A stretch of DNA of 64,000 nt from Sepiola atlantica (Eukaryota > Mollusca > Cephalopoda > Sepiida > Sepiolidae), in the NCBI GenBank assembly GCA_963556195.1, contig OY744535.1:88799449-88863448 (forward strand), written 5' to 3'. Position 1 is the first letter of the stretch. Every line of letters begins with the position of its first letter. A model generated the notes under the pieces. It ran no database searches. It was not told where the DNA came from and saw only the letters and a program-made list of their open reading frames with translations. The translations under genes were made by a program, and so were the position numbers. Below, in pieces: positions 23,084 through 34,449 of the stretch.

Positions 23084-25205
23084 AACACTCAATAAATGCT
23101 GAAAATCGTGTGTTGCCTTTTATAATTCTATGAGTTTATTCCTTCATTAAATAAGAATACATACATTCATATCCTAGTTTGGTACTCAAATAACAAATAG
23201 CAAATACAGTCAGTTAATAATCCTTTCATGCCTTAGTTAATAGTTGCATTGAAGGTGTGTATTACACCACTACATAGCCATATTGTTCAAGCCATAGCTT
23301 TTTATTTTGGACTAATGTGCAATATAGTTATCTTGTAAGCTTGTTAAAACGTTCTTGTTCTAATGATACATGATGCTTTGCTAATTCAAATATATCAGAC
23401 CATTATCTGTCCAATCTTTTTCTTGCGATGATAACGTTCAGATGTATACGTCTTTTTAGCTGGCTATAGTGTATTTTTATAATTAAGTCAGCATGTTTGA
23501 TGATACTCAATTGGCTTCTGATTCGTTTCAAAATAATGTGTTATTTCTAATTAACTTTTCTATGTTTCATTGCCATTCAAAGCATTTGAACGATTTCGGT
23601 GGTATCGGCATTATATTTTGTCAAACTTTTGTGTTAATGTGTTATGTTGTATGTAGACTTTAAGAAAATACTAACTTAATATTTCAGCTTGCGAACATTA
23701 GTTCAGCTTGTGAAATTCCTTAAAGTGACACGATGTATGTAGTTATATGATGCAGCCTCTCGAATTGGCAACGGAATATTGTCATGTGTTTCATATGTAT
23801 TTAATTGGTGTTATAGACAATTTGGCACACATCTACGTCTAGCTTGAAGCCGTATTCTTTCATTAATTAAAATATTGAAACCTACAATATATGAAATTTG
23901 CTTTCACCTAAAATTATAGTTTTTACTGCGGAAAAAAAGTATCCACGTCAAGCCATCTAGTATTGCCAAGTCATTGTAACACATTCACAACTTAAACCCA
24001 CCTAGCTACTTCCACTGTAAATACTTTCGCTTTCTCTCTCTGCGCGCCCAGTCGTCTATAGGAAGAGTTTTGTTTGTGGAACTGAGCGTATATGAAACAT
24101 AGTGCAGCGAGCCTACTTCCTAGCCATTTAGTAAACAATTCTTGTTGAATCCCTTCTTTTAATAATCCATTTTCTACCTTGCTACACCTATCGTAACGGT
24201 GATCGCTACCTTGTCTCACTGTCAACCCTTATCTTCGAGTGGCCGTTGGATCTTGATAAGCGGTGATCTTATTGTAAAAAACTGTGTCTAATTGTAATTA
24301 ACATTCGTGTTTTCAAAATTAATATTTACGAATTTTCTTTTTTATCGCAGTAACTGGGTTCGTAAGTTTAAATATACTTTCGGTTTCTTTTTTATCTGTT
24401 TTGTTTCTACAATATGAAGAAAAATGCCCGCTATAGCTAGGAGTCTGCCACTCTTTATTTGTATATGGATAATTTTTATACAAGTATATTTGACTTTATC
24501 TAAATCAACGAGTATTATGAAAATAATTATCTATTATTTGTTAACATTATTGTATCATTTTTTAAAGTTAAATACCAATTTAGTTATAGCCTTTGTAGTA
24601 GGTGTGATTAATATTTTTGGTTTCATTAAGGCATTGCCTATGCTAAAAACTGAATAGTCAGAAAAGCTTTTAGTAAACCGCAAATTTGATTCAAATAACG
24701 AACTATCTTCAATATTCTTGCAGACAATAGTCCTATCTTTGTACTTCTGAAATATGCTGCAAATCTGCTTATTTCTGACTCAACTTTCCGATTGAATTAA
24801 TTAGAGAAGCCTGAGAAAAAAATGTAGCGATCTTGATCCTGAGAAGCTACAGCTAAAAGGTTCTGTGTTATTCGGTGTCCTCTCGTTGCTGTATATCGTG
24901 TATTTCATATCTTGACTTCGCCGTTTTTCAAGTTTTAATCCGAGTGTGTTCATGTATTGCTGTTTTTTATGTATGCTGTTAATTTTTTTCTGTGGATGTA
25001 ATTTTACTCAATCTAAACTGAAATTCAAATCCTACATTATATTAAAAATGTAAATATGTTATCGGCATTCCATACACAATCGTAACAAAGTAATTTTTAT
25101 ACGTTGTTGTTTTTCGGTCAAGATCATCTTTCAATAATATATTAATGAGAATTGATAATACATATTATTCGGACTACTGTACTCATCGCTAATATTATTC
25201 TCACA
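23084..25205. other. Unassigned stretch
   Basis: No recognised repeat. Two 77-codon frames (23,992-24,225 minus; 24,424-24,657 plus, the latter hydrophobic) lack family features. I do not call them genes. Confidence 0.55.
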
Positions 25206-25389
25206 TCGTTTCAGTCGGTGCAACCTCTTATGTTCTTAAGGTGCCATATGTCAATCTCGGAATTATTCAGTCGAACTAAGGAATCTTGCCGGAATTTCAC
25301 ACAGAATATATTATTTAATCGGCGGGAGTAACCAATGTTAGCCGCAATTATCCCTGTTCCAAAGTATAAACGTTCCACGTAATAGTCAG

Positions 25390-25640
25390 TTCTTAGTGAC
25401 AGTATTCTGAGAGTTGAAAGTGTAATCCTTAGTACAAGCGGCACGAAGATTAGAATTACGAATTACTTAAAATTTCTACCCGTACATGAAATTCATTATT
25501 GATGCTGGAGTTCGAGGGAATGATTTCTGAGCTCGATAAGACGCACCTAAAGAAGATCGAGGATAACATCGACTGCACCATTCTGAGAATAACATTCAAG
25601 ATGAGAACAGTAGCCTGAATGATCCGAACATTACACACTG
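25390..25640 (+). repeat. Old tRNA-Arg-type SINE, copy 1 (body)
   Basis: The sequence from TTACGAATTACTT (25,456) through ACATTCAAGATGAGAACAGTAGCCTGAATGATCC aligns with the copy at 33,389-33,690, and in its first half with 48,608-48,960. Shared blocks include the AATTACxAATTACTT start, a TTTCTACxCGT block, CTAAAGAAGATCGA / TTGAACAAGATCAA, and CAGTAGCCTGAAT. A degraded B-box-like GAGTTGAAAGTGTAATCC lies near 25,411. The A-box part is not recognisable here. Confidence 0.5.
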
Positions 25641-26384
25641 GCTTAGATTGTTGTTAGATATGTATGATACATTTGAAATGGGTTCCCTGATCGGGTTCAA
25701 CTTACTTTATTATGAAATACATATATTTTCAAATAATCATGTAAAGTGTTATCAATTCTTTTAAAATGAAAACATACATTTATAAAAGTAAATATATAGT
25801 CATCGTTTCTCAAAAAAGTAGCAGAATATATCAATTATACGTACGTACCCTTATCATATATTATGTTATTCTATTTGCATATATTGAGTCATTGGCGTTG
25901 TTTTGTTTTCATATTACTTCCTTTGCCTATTTCTATCAGGAACTTTTTATTGTTTGTTTATCCTGGCCAGTTCCTATGTCTTCTTCCCTCTTATCGCCTT
26001 TTACCCCCCGCACCGCCCCCATGATAGCTCAGTAGGTGTGAAAGTGAAAACGAAAAAGAAAATAAATAAAAATATAAAAAGAAGTATGGGAAACGAAGAA
26101 GAATGTATTACCCACTTGTCATATTTAAACGTCACTTAAAGTCTTCGCATATGGTCCAATCGGATCATCCTTTCCTCATCCCATGTGTATGCCTTCAAAA
26201 TAAATTTATTTCTAAATCTTCACTTTTTCTGAAGACGTTCGTCAACACGAATCAAACCGGTCAAATCTCTTGTTTTTGTTTTTCTCCTGCACTTCAACCT
26301 GTTTTCTGTTTGTCATCTTTCACACATTTTGTACACCACGGCATTTAATTTTCAGGAATTATCGTGTACCTTATCACATACGAT

Positions 26385-26385
<1 letters not shown>
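25641..26385. other. Unassigned stretch
   Basis: AT-rich with overlapping frames of 78-89 codons (25,766-26,348) that are phenylalanine- and serine-rich and unlike any family I know. ATAGCTCAGTAGGT at 26,023 resembles a pol III A box, but no B box follows. Confidence 0.5.
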
Positions 26386-26441
<56 letters not shown>

Positions 26442-26478
26442 TATATTAATATTCTATATATATATGTGTATGTACGTA
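26386..26478. repeat. (TA)n microsatellite
   Basis: Interrupted TA tract. Confidence 0.95.
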
Positions 26479-27520
26479 TATAGTAAATTACGAAAATAAT
26501 AAGCATACATTATATGAAAACTTTAAAAAATACTACTATATATAGATGGATTGTACTCATGAAGAATGCTGAAAAATAGGTATGCCAAACTACAAGATGT
26601 ATTGAAGAGTTAATGGTGTCAATAGTACAGTTATCCAGTATATAAACCATTTTTCACCGGCGTTTTAATTGGATGCACATAACCTGTCATTGATTGATTG
26701 AAAAATAACAAAGTATGAAAATACACACTGATTTGTAAAACCATTTATTACAATTTTCTCCGACAAATTGTCTCACTATTATGTAATATACATTGTTCTT
26801 AGGCAACGCTATAAATAGACGGCTTTGTATCTATCGAATTGTAACGTGCAGTTTTCAAAATTAAAATATATATCATCTTTCTTTTTACGCATCTTAAAAT
26901 AAGATGTTTGTCATTGTGTACGTAAGTGAGTGCTATTTGAATATAGAAGTCACTGGAAATCAAAATGTGTGTTTTCAAACTTTGTAATTTTATATTTCAC
27001 TTCGACGTATAGTCAACAACAACTTCTACAGTAATCACACTTTGCTTTACAACAACTTGGATTATGTTGCATGCTTGGTGGGTATCCGTAAATTGTCTTC
27101 CGGTTTATAATATAGTTCTGTTTATCCAAATATTGTAAAATAAATATATTAGATTTCACCCTAAAAAATCATGTAACTATCAATTTCTTGGCTCTAAATA
27201 ATTATTGTTATACAAAGTTTCTAAACAGTGTACAACTTTTGATGGTGTTCTTATCCTACAATATAATTACATATACACATTTTGAAGTATCAAAGAAATG
27301 TCTTACGTTATTAGTAAGTAAAGGTCTTGTAATTATACATTTAAAATATTCGACCCGTGTACATTTATATCATGTAATCAATCGAAATATACTGCATCGT
27401 ACATAATCTCTATTCGACGTTTTGGTAAGATAACGAGCTACTAATTTCCTAAGAGCAATTAATGAATACATTCTATGTTTAACTGCATGAATAGATAAGC
27501 ATATTTTGATATAGTACATG
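26479..27520. other. Unassigned AT-rich stretch
   Basis: Nothing recognisable beyond a 72-codon frame (27,188-27,406) without family features. Confidence 0.55.
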
Positions 27521-27544
27521 TTATGCATATATGCATGTATGCAT

Positions 27545-27597
<53 letters not shown>
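27521..27597. repeat. (TA)n microsatellite with ATGCATAT start
   Basis: GCATATATGCATGTATGCATA leads into pure TA. Confidence 0.95.
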
Positions 27598-27599
<2 letters not shown>

Positions 27600-27600
27600 G

Positions 27601-27690
27601 AACCTTTCAGATGCAAAACGCGATAAACGTCATTTATAAAATTGCAGACTTATCACCACAAAAAGTAGTGCATGTTAAAATTCGAAAACA
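27601..27690 (+). repeat. Short dispersed repeat, copy 1
   Basis: GATGCAAAACGCGATAAACG then TCATTT, followed by a looser match ending ATGTTAAAATTCG, resembles 58,301-58,400. Both copies begin at a (TA)n-like tract. Family unknown; possibly the end of a retroelement. Confidence 0.4.
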
Positions 27691-29590
27691 AATAATTTAT
27701 CGCGTACTGCATTAATACACTCATGCATACATACACTAATGGGGATCAAATATATAAACATTGTGAACGAGAAATCCAAAGATACACATTAACACGCCAT
27801 AGAAGACATATTAATATTCTTTAATAGAAATAGTTAAAGAAACATATGAATACCAACGTTAATGCCTACCAGTTGGGATTGTTTATTAATGTTATTAAAT
27901 TGTATATCAATGTAGTGGGACATTATTTATAACAGTTTCATGCATTAAGCAACCATATTCTGTACTACATGGCCCATATACAGTAATTAAACAGGATGTG
28001 ATTACAAGGCACTTTGATAACCGCTTACACTTCTTACCCGGACCGAATAAACTGTGGGCGAAATAAAGATGGGTGGGTTTTTTGTTCATCTTACAGTAAC
28101 ATATATGAATATATTATAATACTTTTATCTCTCTGCGTCTTTTATAATTTCTGTTTTTGCTTAAATTTTAAATTACCCTTTTTCTGTCCGTTTACCATTG
28201 ACAATTGCCAAACAACACAAAAAGCATCACCGTAGTAACTACTTGATCTTTTCCGCCTTACCTTTCTTTTCCTGTGTAAGTACTAGGTTAGAAGAAGTGC
28301 AGTTCATATCGATGTACCTTACTAGAATGAAATAGACAGGCAGAAATTGCATAAGTCTCCACAGTGATGAGTTTAGAGTGAAACCCATAATTCGCTGGTT
28401 TCAATTGTGATAAGTTATTTATGACCCGCTAGTTTTCCAAAGCAAACTCGATTATTTGAACAATATAATTTTAATTTGGATTCATATTCACACCGTTTTT
28501 GCTAATTTAATCCAGACTTTGTGCAGGTAAATATTTTCATAAATACTAATCTTTTACGAATCTCTATGTCGAACTGAAGAACCTGGAATGAATTTTCAAC
28601 TGAGCCCTTCATTAGATGCACGGAGATATATTGTGTCCATTCCATCAGCTTTGACAAAAATAGAAGTGTAAATTCTTGTCATAGAAAATTATTGCTTGCA
28701 GTAACGATCAGACGGTCAACCTGCAGAAGACTGTCACTGATTGTTGGGCAATGCTCTAAACTGTTACACCATGGAAACGCGTAGACACTTCTAGGTTGTT
28801 TTTGGTAGATGCTTGAACGTAATCGTGTCTATGTGTATAATAGTTTAATAGTTCGCGTTCTAATCTACTATGTATAAGTCCTGACTCTCATATTTTATTA
28901 GATTCTATACTAGGTCTATTTAGAAGGCCATTCATGTTAATATATGTGTTGTTTTTTGGGATGGCTTACTCTTAATAGTCTATAATATTGACTTCGTCCA
29001 ACATAGTCAGCTGGTTTTAATTTCTAAATTAAATACATCCAAAAGTTAACGGTACTATGCTTATTACAGGCAGCAATAATTAACACTTTTACTATGCCAT
29101 TATTGAAGGAATTTGACCACTTAATCCTGGTAGATTAATGGTTATATAGATGCGTATGTCATTTATTATATTACTAGTACTATTATACACCACAAGTACA
29201 GAGGAAGTAATAACAGTTTATTACGTGATAATATGAAAAGTTCACATTCATTCTATTGGTTTACATAATGTATATAGAGCTGACAATTTGTAAGCGGGGA
29301 GTAGAATAAGATTATTTATGTCCAATAAATACACATTATCTCTGTTAATACATAAATTAGAAGCTTAACATATTAACACACCAGAAGATGGTCAAGGGTT
29401 ACAACTAGCCAAACTTTGTAAGAATAACATATCATTTGAGACTAATAGTAAAAAAAAAATTAAATACTACAAATTATTCATTGTCAGCCCAAAATTCAGA
29501 AACATAATGCAGATAATATTCGTTTTGTTTATATGAAATCTTAGGCTTGTAATTAGTTTATGGTAAGAACACAGAAATTATTGACTGTAT
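27691..29590. other. Unassigned AT-rich stretch
   Basis: No recognised elements, no frames worth calling. Confidence 0.55.
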
Positions 29591-29594
29591 ATAA

Positions 29595-29641
29595 AATATC
29601 TCAATTGCTGCAACGTTTTTAGTTGCAGCAATTGAGATATT
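29595..29641. repeat. Perfect 20-bp inverted repeat (hairpin)
   Basis: Left arm AATATCTCAATTGCTGCAAC (29,595-29,614), 7-nt spacer GTTTTTA, right arm exactly complementary (29,622-29,641). After one mismatch about four further outer base pairs can form. No flanking element identified. A miniature foldback element or a small-RNA hairpin are options; at 47 nt it is short for an animal pre-miRNA. Confidence 0.9.
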
Positions 29642-29659
29642 ATATAAAGAAATAAAAAA

Positions 29660-30680
29660 GATACGTATTAATGTTATTAAGAAAAATGTATTTAGCTACA
29701 ATTTACAGTTATTAATATGGAAAAATATATCTTAAATAAATTTAATATAATCAGAAAAGTATTGTTATGAACAATAAACAAAAGAAATATATGACGAAAG
29801 CTACTTTGGATGTCCAAAAGGTTTTCGCTTGCAGTAATAACTATAATAGCTGATTATAGATGTAGTAATAGTGCCAGTTTTTGCATTAGAATTAGTAGCG
29901 GAATGATTAGTGTTCATTCGAAAAGATCGAGATAAGTCATCTAACGAAGGATGTAATTGTCTATTCTGAGAGTGAAAATGGGCAATATCCACAAGTACAA
30001 AAATAGCCGTTCATTTCACAATTATTTTCCTGTGATGGCTCCTTTCGCTTTGTTGCTGATTCACTGCACCCCAGTCACGAACACAGGATGATATAAAATT
30101 CGTCTTATTGATTGATACTCGCTGCTCGAGTGAACAAGCTGAAGGCTAAAAAGCTGCTGAAATGGGTATTCATGTAAGCAAACTTACTGCATGAGATAAA
30201 GGCAATGACGCATACTTTCTGTGTTTGCAGAAATAATCTGAATATTTACATAAAAAACATGTGACGTTTTCTCTATTTTCATCGCTTATTTTCGTTTAGA
30301 AATAACCGTATTTTCGCTCAGTCTTCTGTTATATTTCTTAACATTTATGTATCATTTTGGAGAAAATCATATAAGACGAGTCGCATGTTTCGAAGCTATG
30401 GTGTAAATATGATAACCTAATGCATTAGTTCATATGATATCGTTGATGGCGTAACATGTGGCCCAATATGATATTGTCTATGAGCTTAATGGACGATAAA
30501 CAGTTACAGTTTGAAATTATTCCGTATACAGCAAGTCTATTTTGAATAGTGGGGTTTCTTAAATTCCGTCCAAAAATATAGTTGAAATAATCAGCATGTT
30601 AAGTTGCTACTTTGGAAATCGAATGATGAACAATGTATGATAATCATGTAGTTCTTTTAACATTTAATTTCATTCAAATC
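29660..30680. other. Unassigned AT-rich stretch
   Basis: Contains a short serine/asparagine-rich minus frame (29,801-29,992) with no recognised family. Confidence 0.55.
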
Positions 30681-30689
30681 ATGTATTGA

Positions 30690-30975
30690 CTCAGATTCTT
30701 AACCTGTGCGCCTGCGTATCTGACCCGCTGGTTCATCGCCCCGACGAGAGTTTATTGATACGCGCGCGTTCGTCCAGTAGTTGTTGATTTGTGGAGCTGA
30801 AGCAAACGACAACCTGGTATACTTTATTACAATGATCGTGCAATTAATTCGAACAGCCCACTTAGCGAACTAAGTGTGTATTCGACGTAAGTCCATAATT
30901 AAGCTGCAACAAACTTGCTTAGTCGTCCGCTATTATGATCGCCTCGTGAAAGAAAAATATCCGACCTAAGGTAAG
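30690..30975 (+). other. CpG-richer island ending in a splice-donor-like site
   Basis: The segment is unusually rich in CG dinucleotides for this window (GCCTGCGTATCTGACCCGC, CCCCGACGAGAG, ATACGCGCGCGTTCG). It includes a hairpin (CACTTAG, CGAA loop, CTAAGTG at 30,859-30,876) and ends at CCTAAG|GTAAGAAAA near 30,971. An untranslated first exon with promoter, or the end of an unrecognised element, could both produce this. No coding frame is evident. Confidence 0.25.
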
Positions 30976-31030
30976 AAAACATATTTTAAATACCCGACAG
31001 GGGTAAGAATTTTATCCGTTTCAAAGAAAG

Positions 31031-32080
31031 TCATTTGTGCCTGTAACACTTAGCCGACCGATCCATCCATTGCCGGAAACACCTCTGTAAGTCTTCTGTT
31101 CGAATGGTGTTTATCTCCGCCGTTGCGTTCCGCATTATTTCTTCTCTTGTCTCAAAACGGAAACCTTTTAGTAGCATCTTCAATTTTCTAAACAATAACA
31201 AGTCGCAACGAGCTTTGTCTGGAAAGTAGGGAAGTTGGCGAACGAGTAGACTCCTATGTTTTGCAAGAAATGTTGATCAATTGGGATGAATATGCAGGAG
31301 CGTAGTCGGGATGGCATAGCCAGTTTTTCGGCATCCACATATCTGGTGTTTTGCTCCGAACTGCGCCAGGGAGAGAATATATTAATAGTACTACTTTTCC
31401 TGTTTGTCCTTCCGGTGCGTATTCGTGATGCACAATTCTACAGATATCAAAGAAGAAATTCAGCATCACCTTGATTTTACTTCGCAATGTCGCGCCTTTT
31501 TTAGTTTGGAGACGCAAAATGCTTCGTTTGAGACGACTGTTTTTTTACTTCTGGGTCGTACCCGTACACCCATGCCTCATCTCCAGATATCACGGTGTTC
31601 AAAAACCAAGGATCAGTGTATGCGATTTGCAGACGGTCCTGTGCAACTTGAAAACGGAGGTCTTTTTGTTCCTGCGACAACCAGTTGGGCACAGAATTTG
31701 CAGCAACTCTATACATGTTCAAATCATAACGCAAAATTGCATGTGCGGGATGTTTACCTACTCCGACCTCTTGGACGATCTCCCGCACGGTTTAACGACA
31801 ATCTTCCATCACCAAATTTCGCATCCTCTAAACAACAGTTGCACTGCGAGAAGTTTGTGGCGGCTAGAACGCTGCTCACTATTCGCTGATGTGCGGCCAT
31901 TTTTGAATCGGTTGAACCACTCCTTAATGTGTGTTACACGCATCGCATGTTCTCTAAACACCTAGTGAATCTTACGAATTGTTTTGCATTGAGAATTACC
32001 AAATGTTTGACAAGATTTGAGGCAGTACCCTTGCTCAACACGTTCAGTCATCTTGAGAGAATCAGTAATCCGACAAAAAC
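31031..32080 (-). pseudogene. mariner transposase pseudogene (DD34D)
   Basis: Minus-strand translation in order: a worn N-terminus with HIKEWFNRFKNGR (helix-turn-helix region, near 31,920-31,880); REIVQEVGVGKHPAHAIL; SGDEAWVYGYDPEVKK with the first catalytic D (codon 31,579-31,581); VHHEYAPEGQT; CHPDYAPAYSS with the second D; RCDLLLFRKLK with the third D (codon 31,202-31,204). It then continues as GFRFETREEI and NTIRTEDLQRCFRQWMDR to a stop at 31,031-31,033. The family motifs HDNAPAH and CDFWLFPKLK are altered but all three aspartates persist. Frameshifts split it into at least four segments. I could not identify terminal inverted repeats. Plus-strand frames at 31,286-31,965 are antisense shadows. 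Confidence 0.88.
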
Positions 32081-33380
32081 GTTATGTAGAACCGGCAGGT
32101 TGCGACTCACGCGTTACAAAGCAGTGATAAAATTCACACATGCGCATGAAGGTGTCTTCCTATACTATCTAGAGTGGCGCTGCCCTACCGTCTCTATTTC
32201 GCACGGAAAAAACATAAAGATCAGATACTTTTACGACAAGCCTGTTTCTTTGTTAATTTTACGTTCTCGCATACATAGTGCGGTCGGCGTTAATACTGAA
32301 AGAAAATAACTGTGTTAAATCATTAATTGCATGAAACTAATTAAATAAAACATTTTATTTTGAAATCCTGGTGGATAACTAGATTCAATTTTTATCAACA
32401 ATATGAGATGTTATAATTACCACAATATATCCTATCTGCATGACCGATTTCGTTCTCCGCAACAACATAATTTAACCAAATCATACACTGTCACTCTATG
32501 ATATCTATACACACACGCCATTATATAGGGTATTATTATAATCTAATTAAGTATGTTGTCCTAATATACTGAATTCTTTCAGTTAACTTTATTGTGGATA
32601 ACATAACTTAGCAACAGAAGTGCGTCGCAAATGAACGTATTTTAACGGAAACTATTTATGGCGTACTTTTCACGCCAGGAAAAGTTAAATATTACTCTTG
32701 AAAAATAAAAATGAGTAATTTATGTTTATGCTTACAGGTAACATAACTCATCTGGAATTATTTGACTATATTGTTCAGCAATGTATTATCAAAAGAGATC
32801 GCTTGCATAATTGGCATATAATTATGGAAATTCGAGTCCAACGATGAACCGAAACATAAACATCGATATGATAATACACTAACGGGACTTTAAGTTCGTA
32901 CGTACGTTATCACCCTCCACCTTATTTAACGATCGGATATTAACGTTTGCTGAAGGTGAAATGCTAAAAGTATTTTTTTAATTTGAGTTGATGTTGCTGT
33001 TGTATTGAACATGAATCTTGAACTAAAATATACTGTTGTGGCTCTCGTGTTCTTAACGTTGTATGATCCTATCGTGGGTCTGCGTTTGCACCGGACGTCT
33101 TCAGAGTTGAACTATGTAAATCATTATATCTAGCGTTTTGGAAGTAGATCCCTTATTTCCAGATACATTTAACAACTACGTTACAGAAATATGAAATCGT
33201 GAACTTTTCATGTGTCCCGCTCGTTCACGCAATAAACGTAATAACTATATTTAAGTTAACAAATTATATTTCGGATAAAAATCTTCAATAAAGAAATAAA
33301 TACATACACATATAGTGTTAAGTAGTAAAACTAGCCATATAAAAGGCAAGGATATGTTGAAGGCTCCGACATTTTATATC
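32081..33380. other. Unassigned stretch
   Basis: No recognised element or tandem repeat. The 126-codon frame (31,929-32,309, plus) is partly antisense to the mariner remnant and is not called. Confidence 0.5.
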
Positions 33381-33388
33381 ACATAGAA

Positions 33389-33690
33389 ACCCGTCGCAAC
33401 GGATAACGTGATAAGTTGTAAATGTAAGTTTTCTGAAGGTTTGACTTTCAATCCACAGACACGCAATGCTTAAAATATAATTACAAATTACTTAGGATTT
33501 CTACGCGTTCATGGCTGATAGAACTAGACTAAAGTTATTCACGTGGATCAAATAAAGGGTTACATTCGAGATTCGGTAGCGATTGCCGAGTTCGAAAAAT
33601 GCACTTGAACAAGATCAAACGTTATATCGACCGACACGTTGTACAAATAACATCCAAGATGTAAACAGTAGCCTGAATAATACACATGAA
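33389..33690 (+). repeat. Old tRNA-Arg-type SINE, copy 2
   Basis: The head ACCCGTCGCAACGGATAAC (33,389) corresponds to the clearer head at 48,608, and AGGTTTGACTTTCAATCC (33,437) to the B-box area. The body (AATTACAAATTACTTAGG, TTTCTACGCGTTCATGG, GCCGAGTTCGAAAAATGCAC, CAGTAGCCTGAATAAT) matches copy 1, and its first half matches copy 3. Divergence is high, so the family is old. Confidence 0.6.
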
Positions 33691-34040
33691 AAGTAAACAT
33701 ATCAATTGATACGTTTTCTTTTAGATTCACCCAACTTATAACTATTTAACATATGATTCATTATATCACTATATGTATTTACATTAATACCAATACATCT
33801 ATTTATATTTTGATCAATATATTTATAAACATTTATATCAATGTATTTATTTACGCACAAAATGCATACACATATACTTAGGTTTTTCTTACTCTGATAT
33901 TTATATCATAAACATAAGTATGTCTATTAACAGAAGTGTCGTCTAGGAGAAGTGTCTACAGGCATTTTCGAAATATTCAGTGATTCCGAACATAGAATTG
34001 TCTGGGAGAATGTGAATAATACATTTCCAGAACTAGAACT

Positions 34041-34362
34041 ATGGGCAAACCTATTTATTTCGAGTCGACAAAAAATATAGTTATTATCGAACTCTTGACA
34101 GAAAACAAGGACAAGTATTTTGTAAATTCGTCACTCGGCAGAGAATATAATTTGGATTTGAATTTAGACATTCTCAGAGATTTCCGAAAATACTTATTAA
34201 TGGATCGATTGAAAGGAATGGAAGACAGAAAGATGGCGATCATAGGAAATAATAGAGGAAAGAATGCCGGAATGGAGAAAACAGTATATTTAGAAGAAAA
34301 TAATGTTGGCTTTTTGTTGTCAATAAATCTATTAATCCTTCATTCTTCGGCACAACAACAAC

Positions 34363-34367
<5 letters not shown>
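34041..34367 (+). pseudogene. 108-codon frame upstream of LINE copy 2
   Basis: A lysine- and leucine-rich frame ending in CAACAACAACAA TAA at the edge of the (AAT)n tract. It lies directly upstream of LINE-like sequence in the next frame and may be the N-terminus of that ORF. No domain is recognised in it, and it could also be unrelated. Confidence 0.35.

Positions 34368-34440
<73 letters not shown>
34362..34440. repeat. (AAT)n microsatellite encoding asparagine in the LINE frame
   Basis: About 26 AAT repeats followed by GAAAAT-interrupted copies to 34,468. In the frame of the downstream LINE protein it reads poly-N with E interruptions. Confidence 0.95.
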
Positions 34441-34442
<2 letters not shown>

Positions 34443-34449
34443 AAATAAT

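Noticed and set aside
26023..26036. Pol III A box (ATAGCTCAGTAGGT) as a SINE head
   Set aside because: No B box within the usual distance and the following sequence is A-rich without family resemblance.
31286..31965. Overlapping plus-strand frames of up to 164 codons
   Set aside because: Antisense shadows of the mariner transposase pseudogene on the minus strand.
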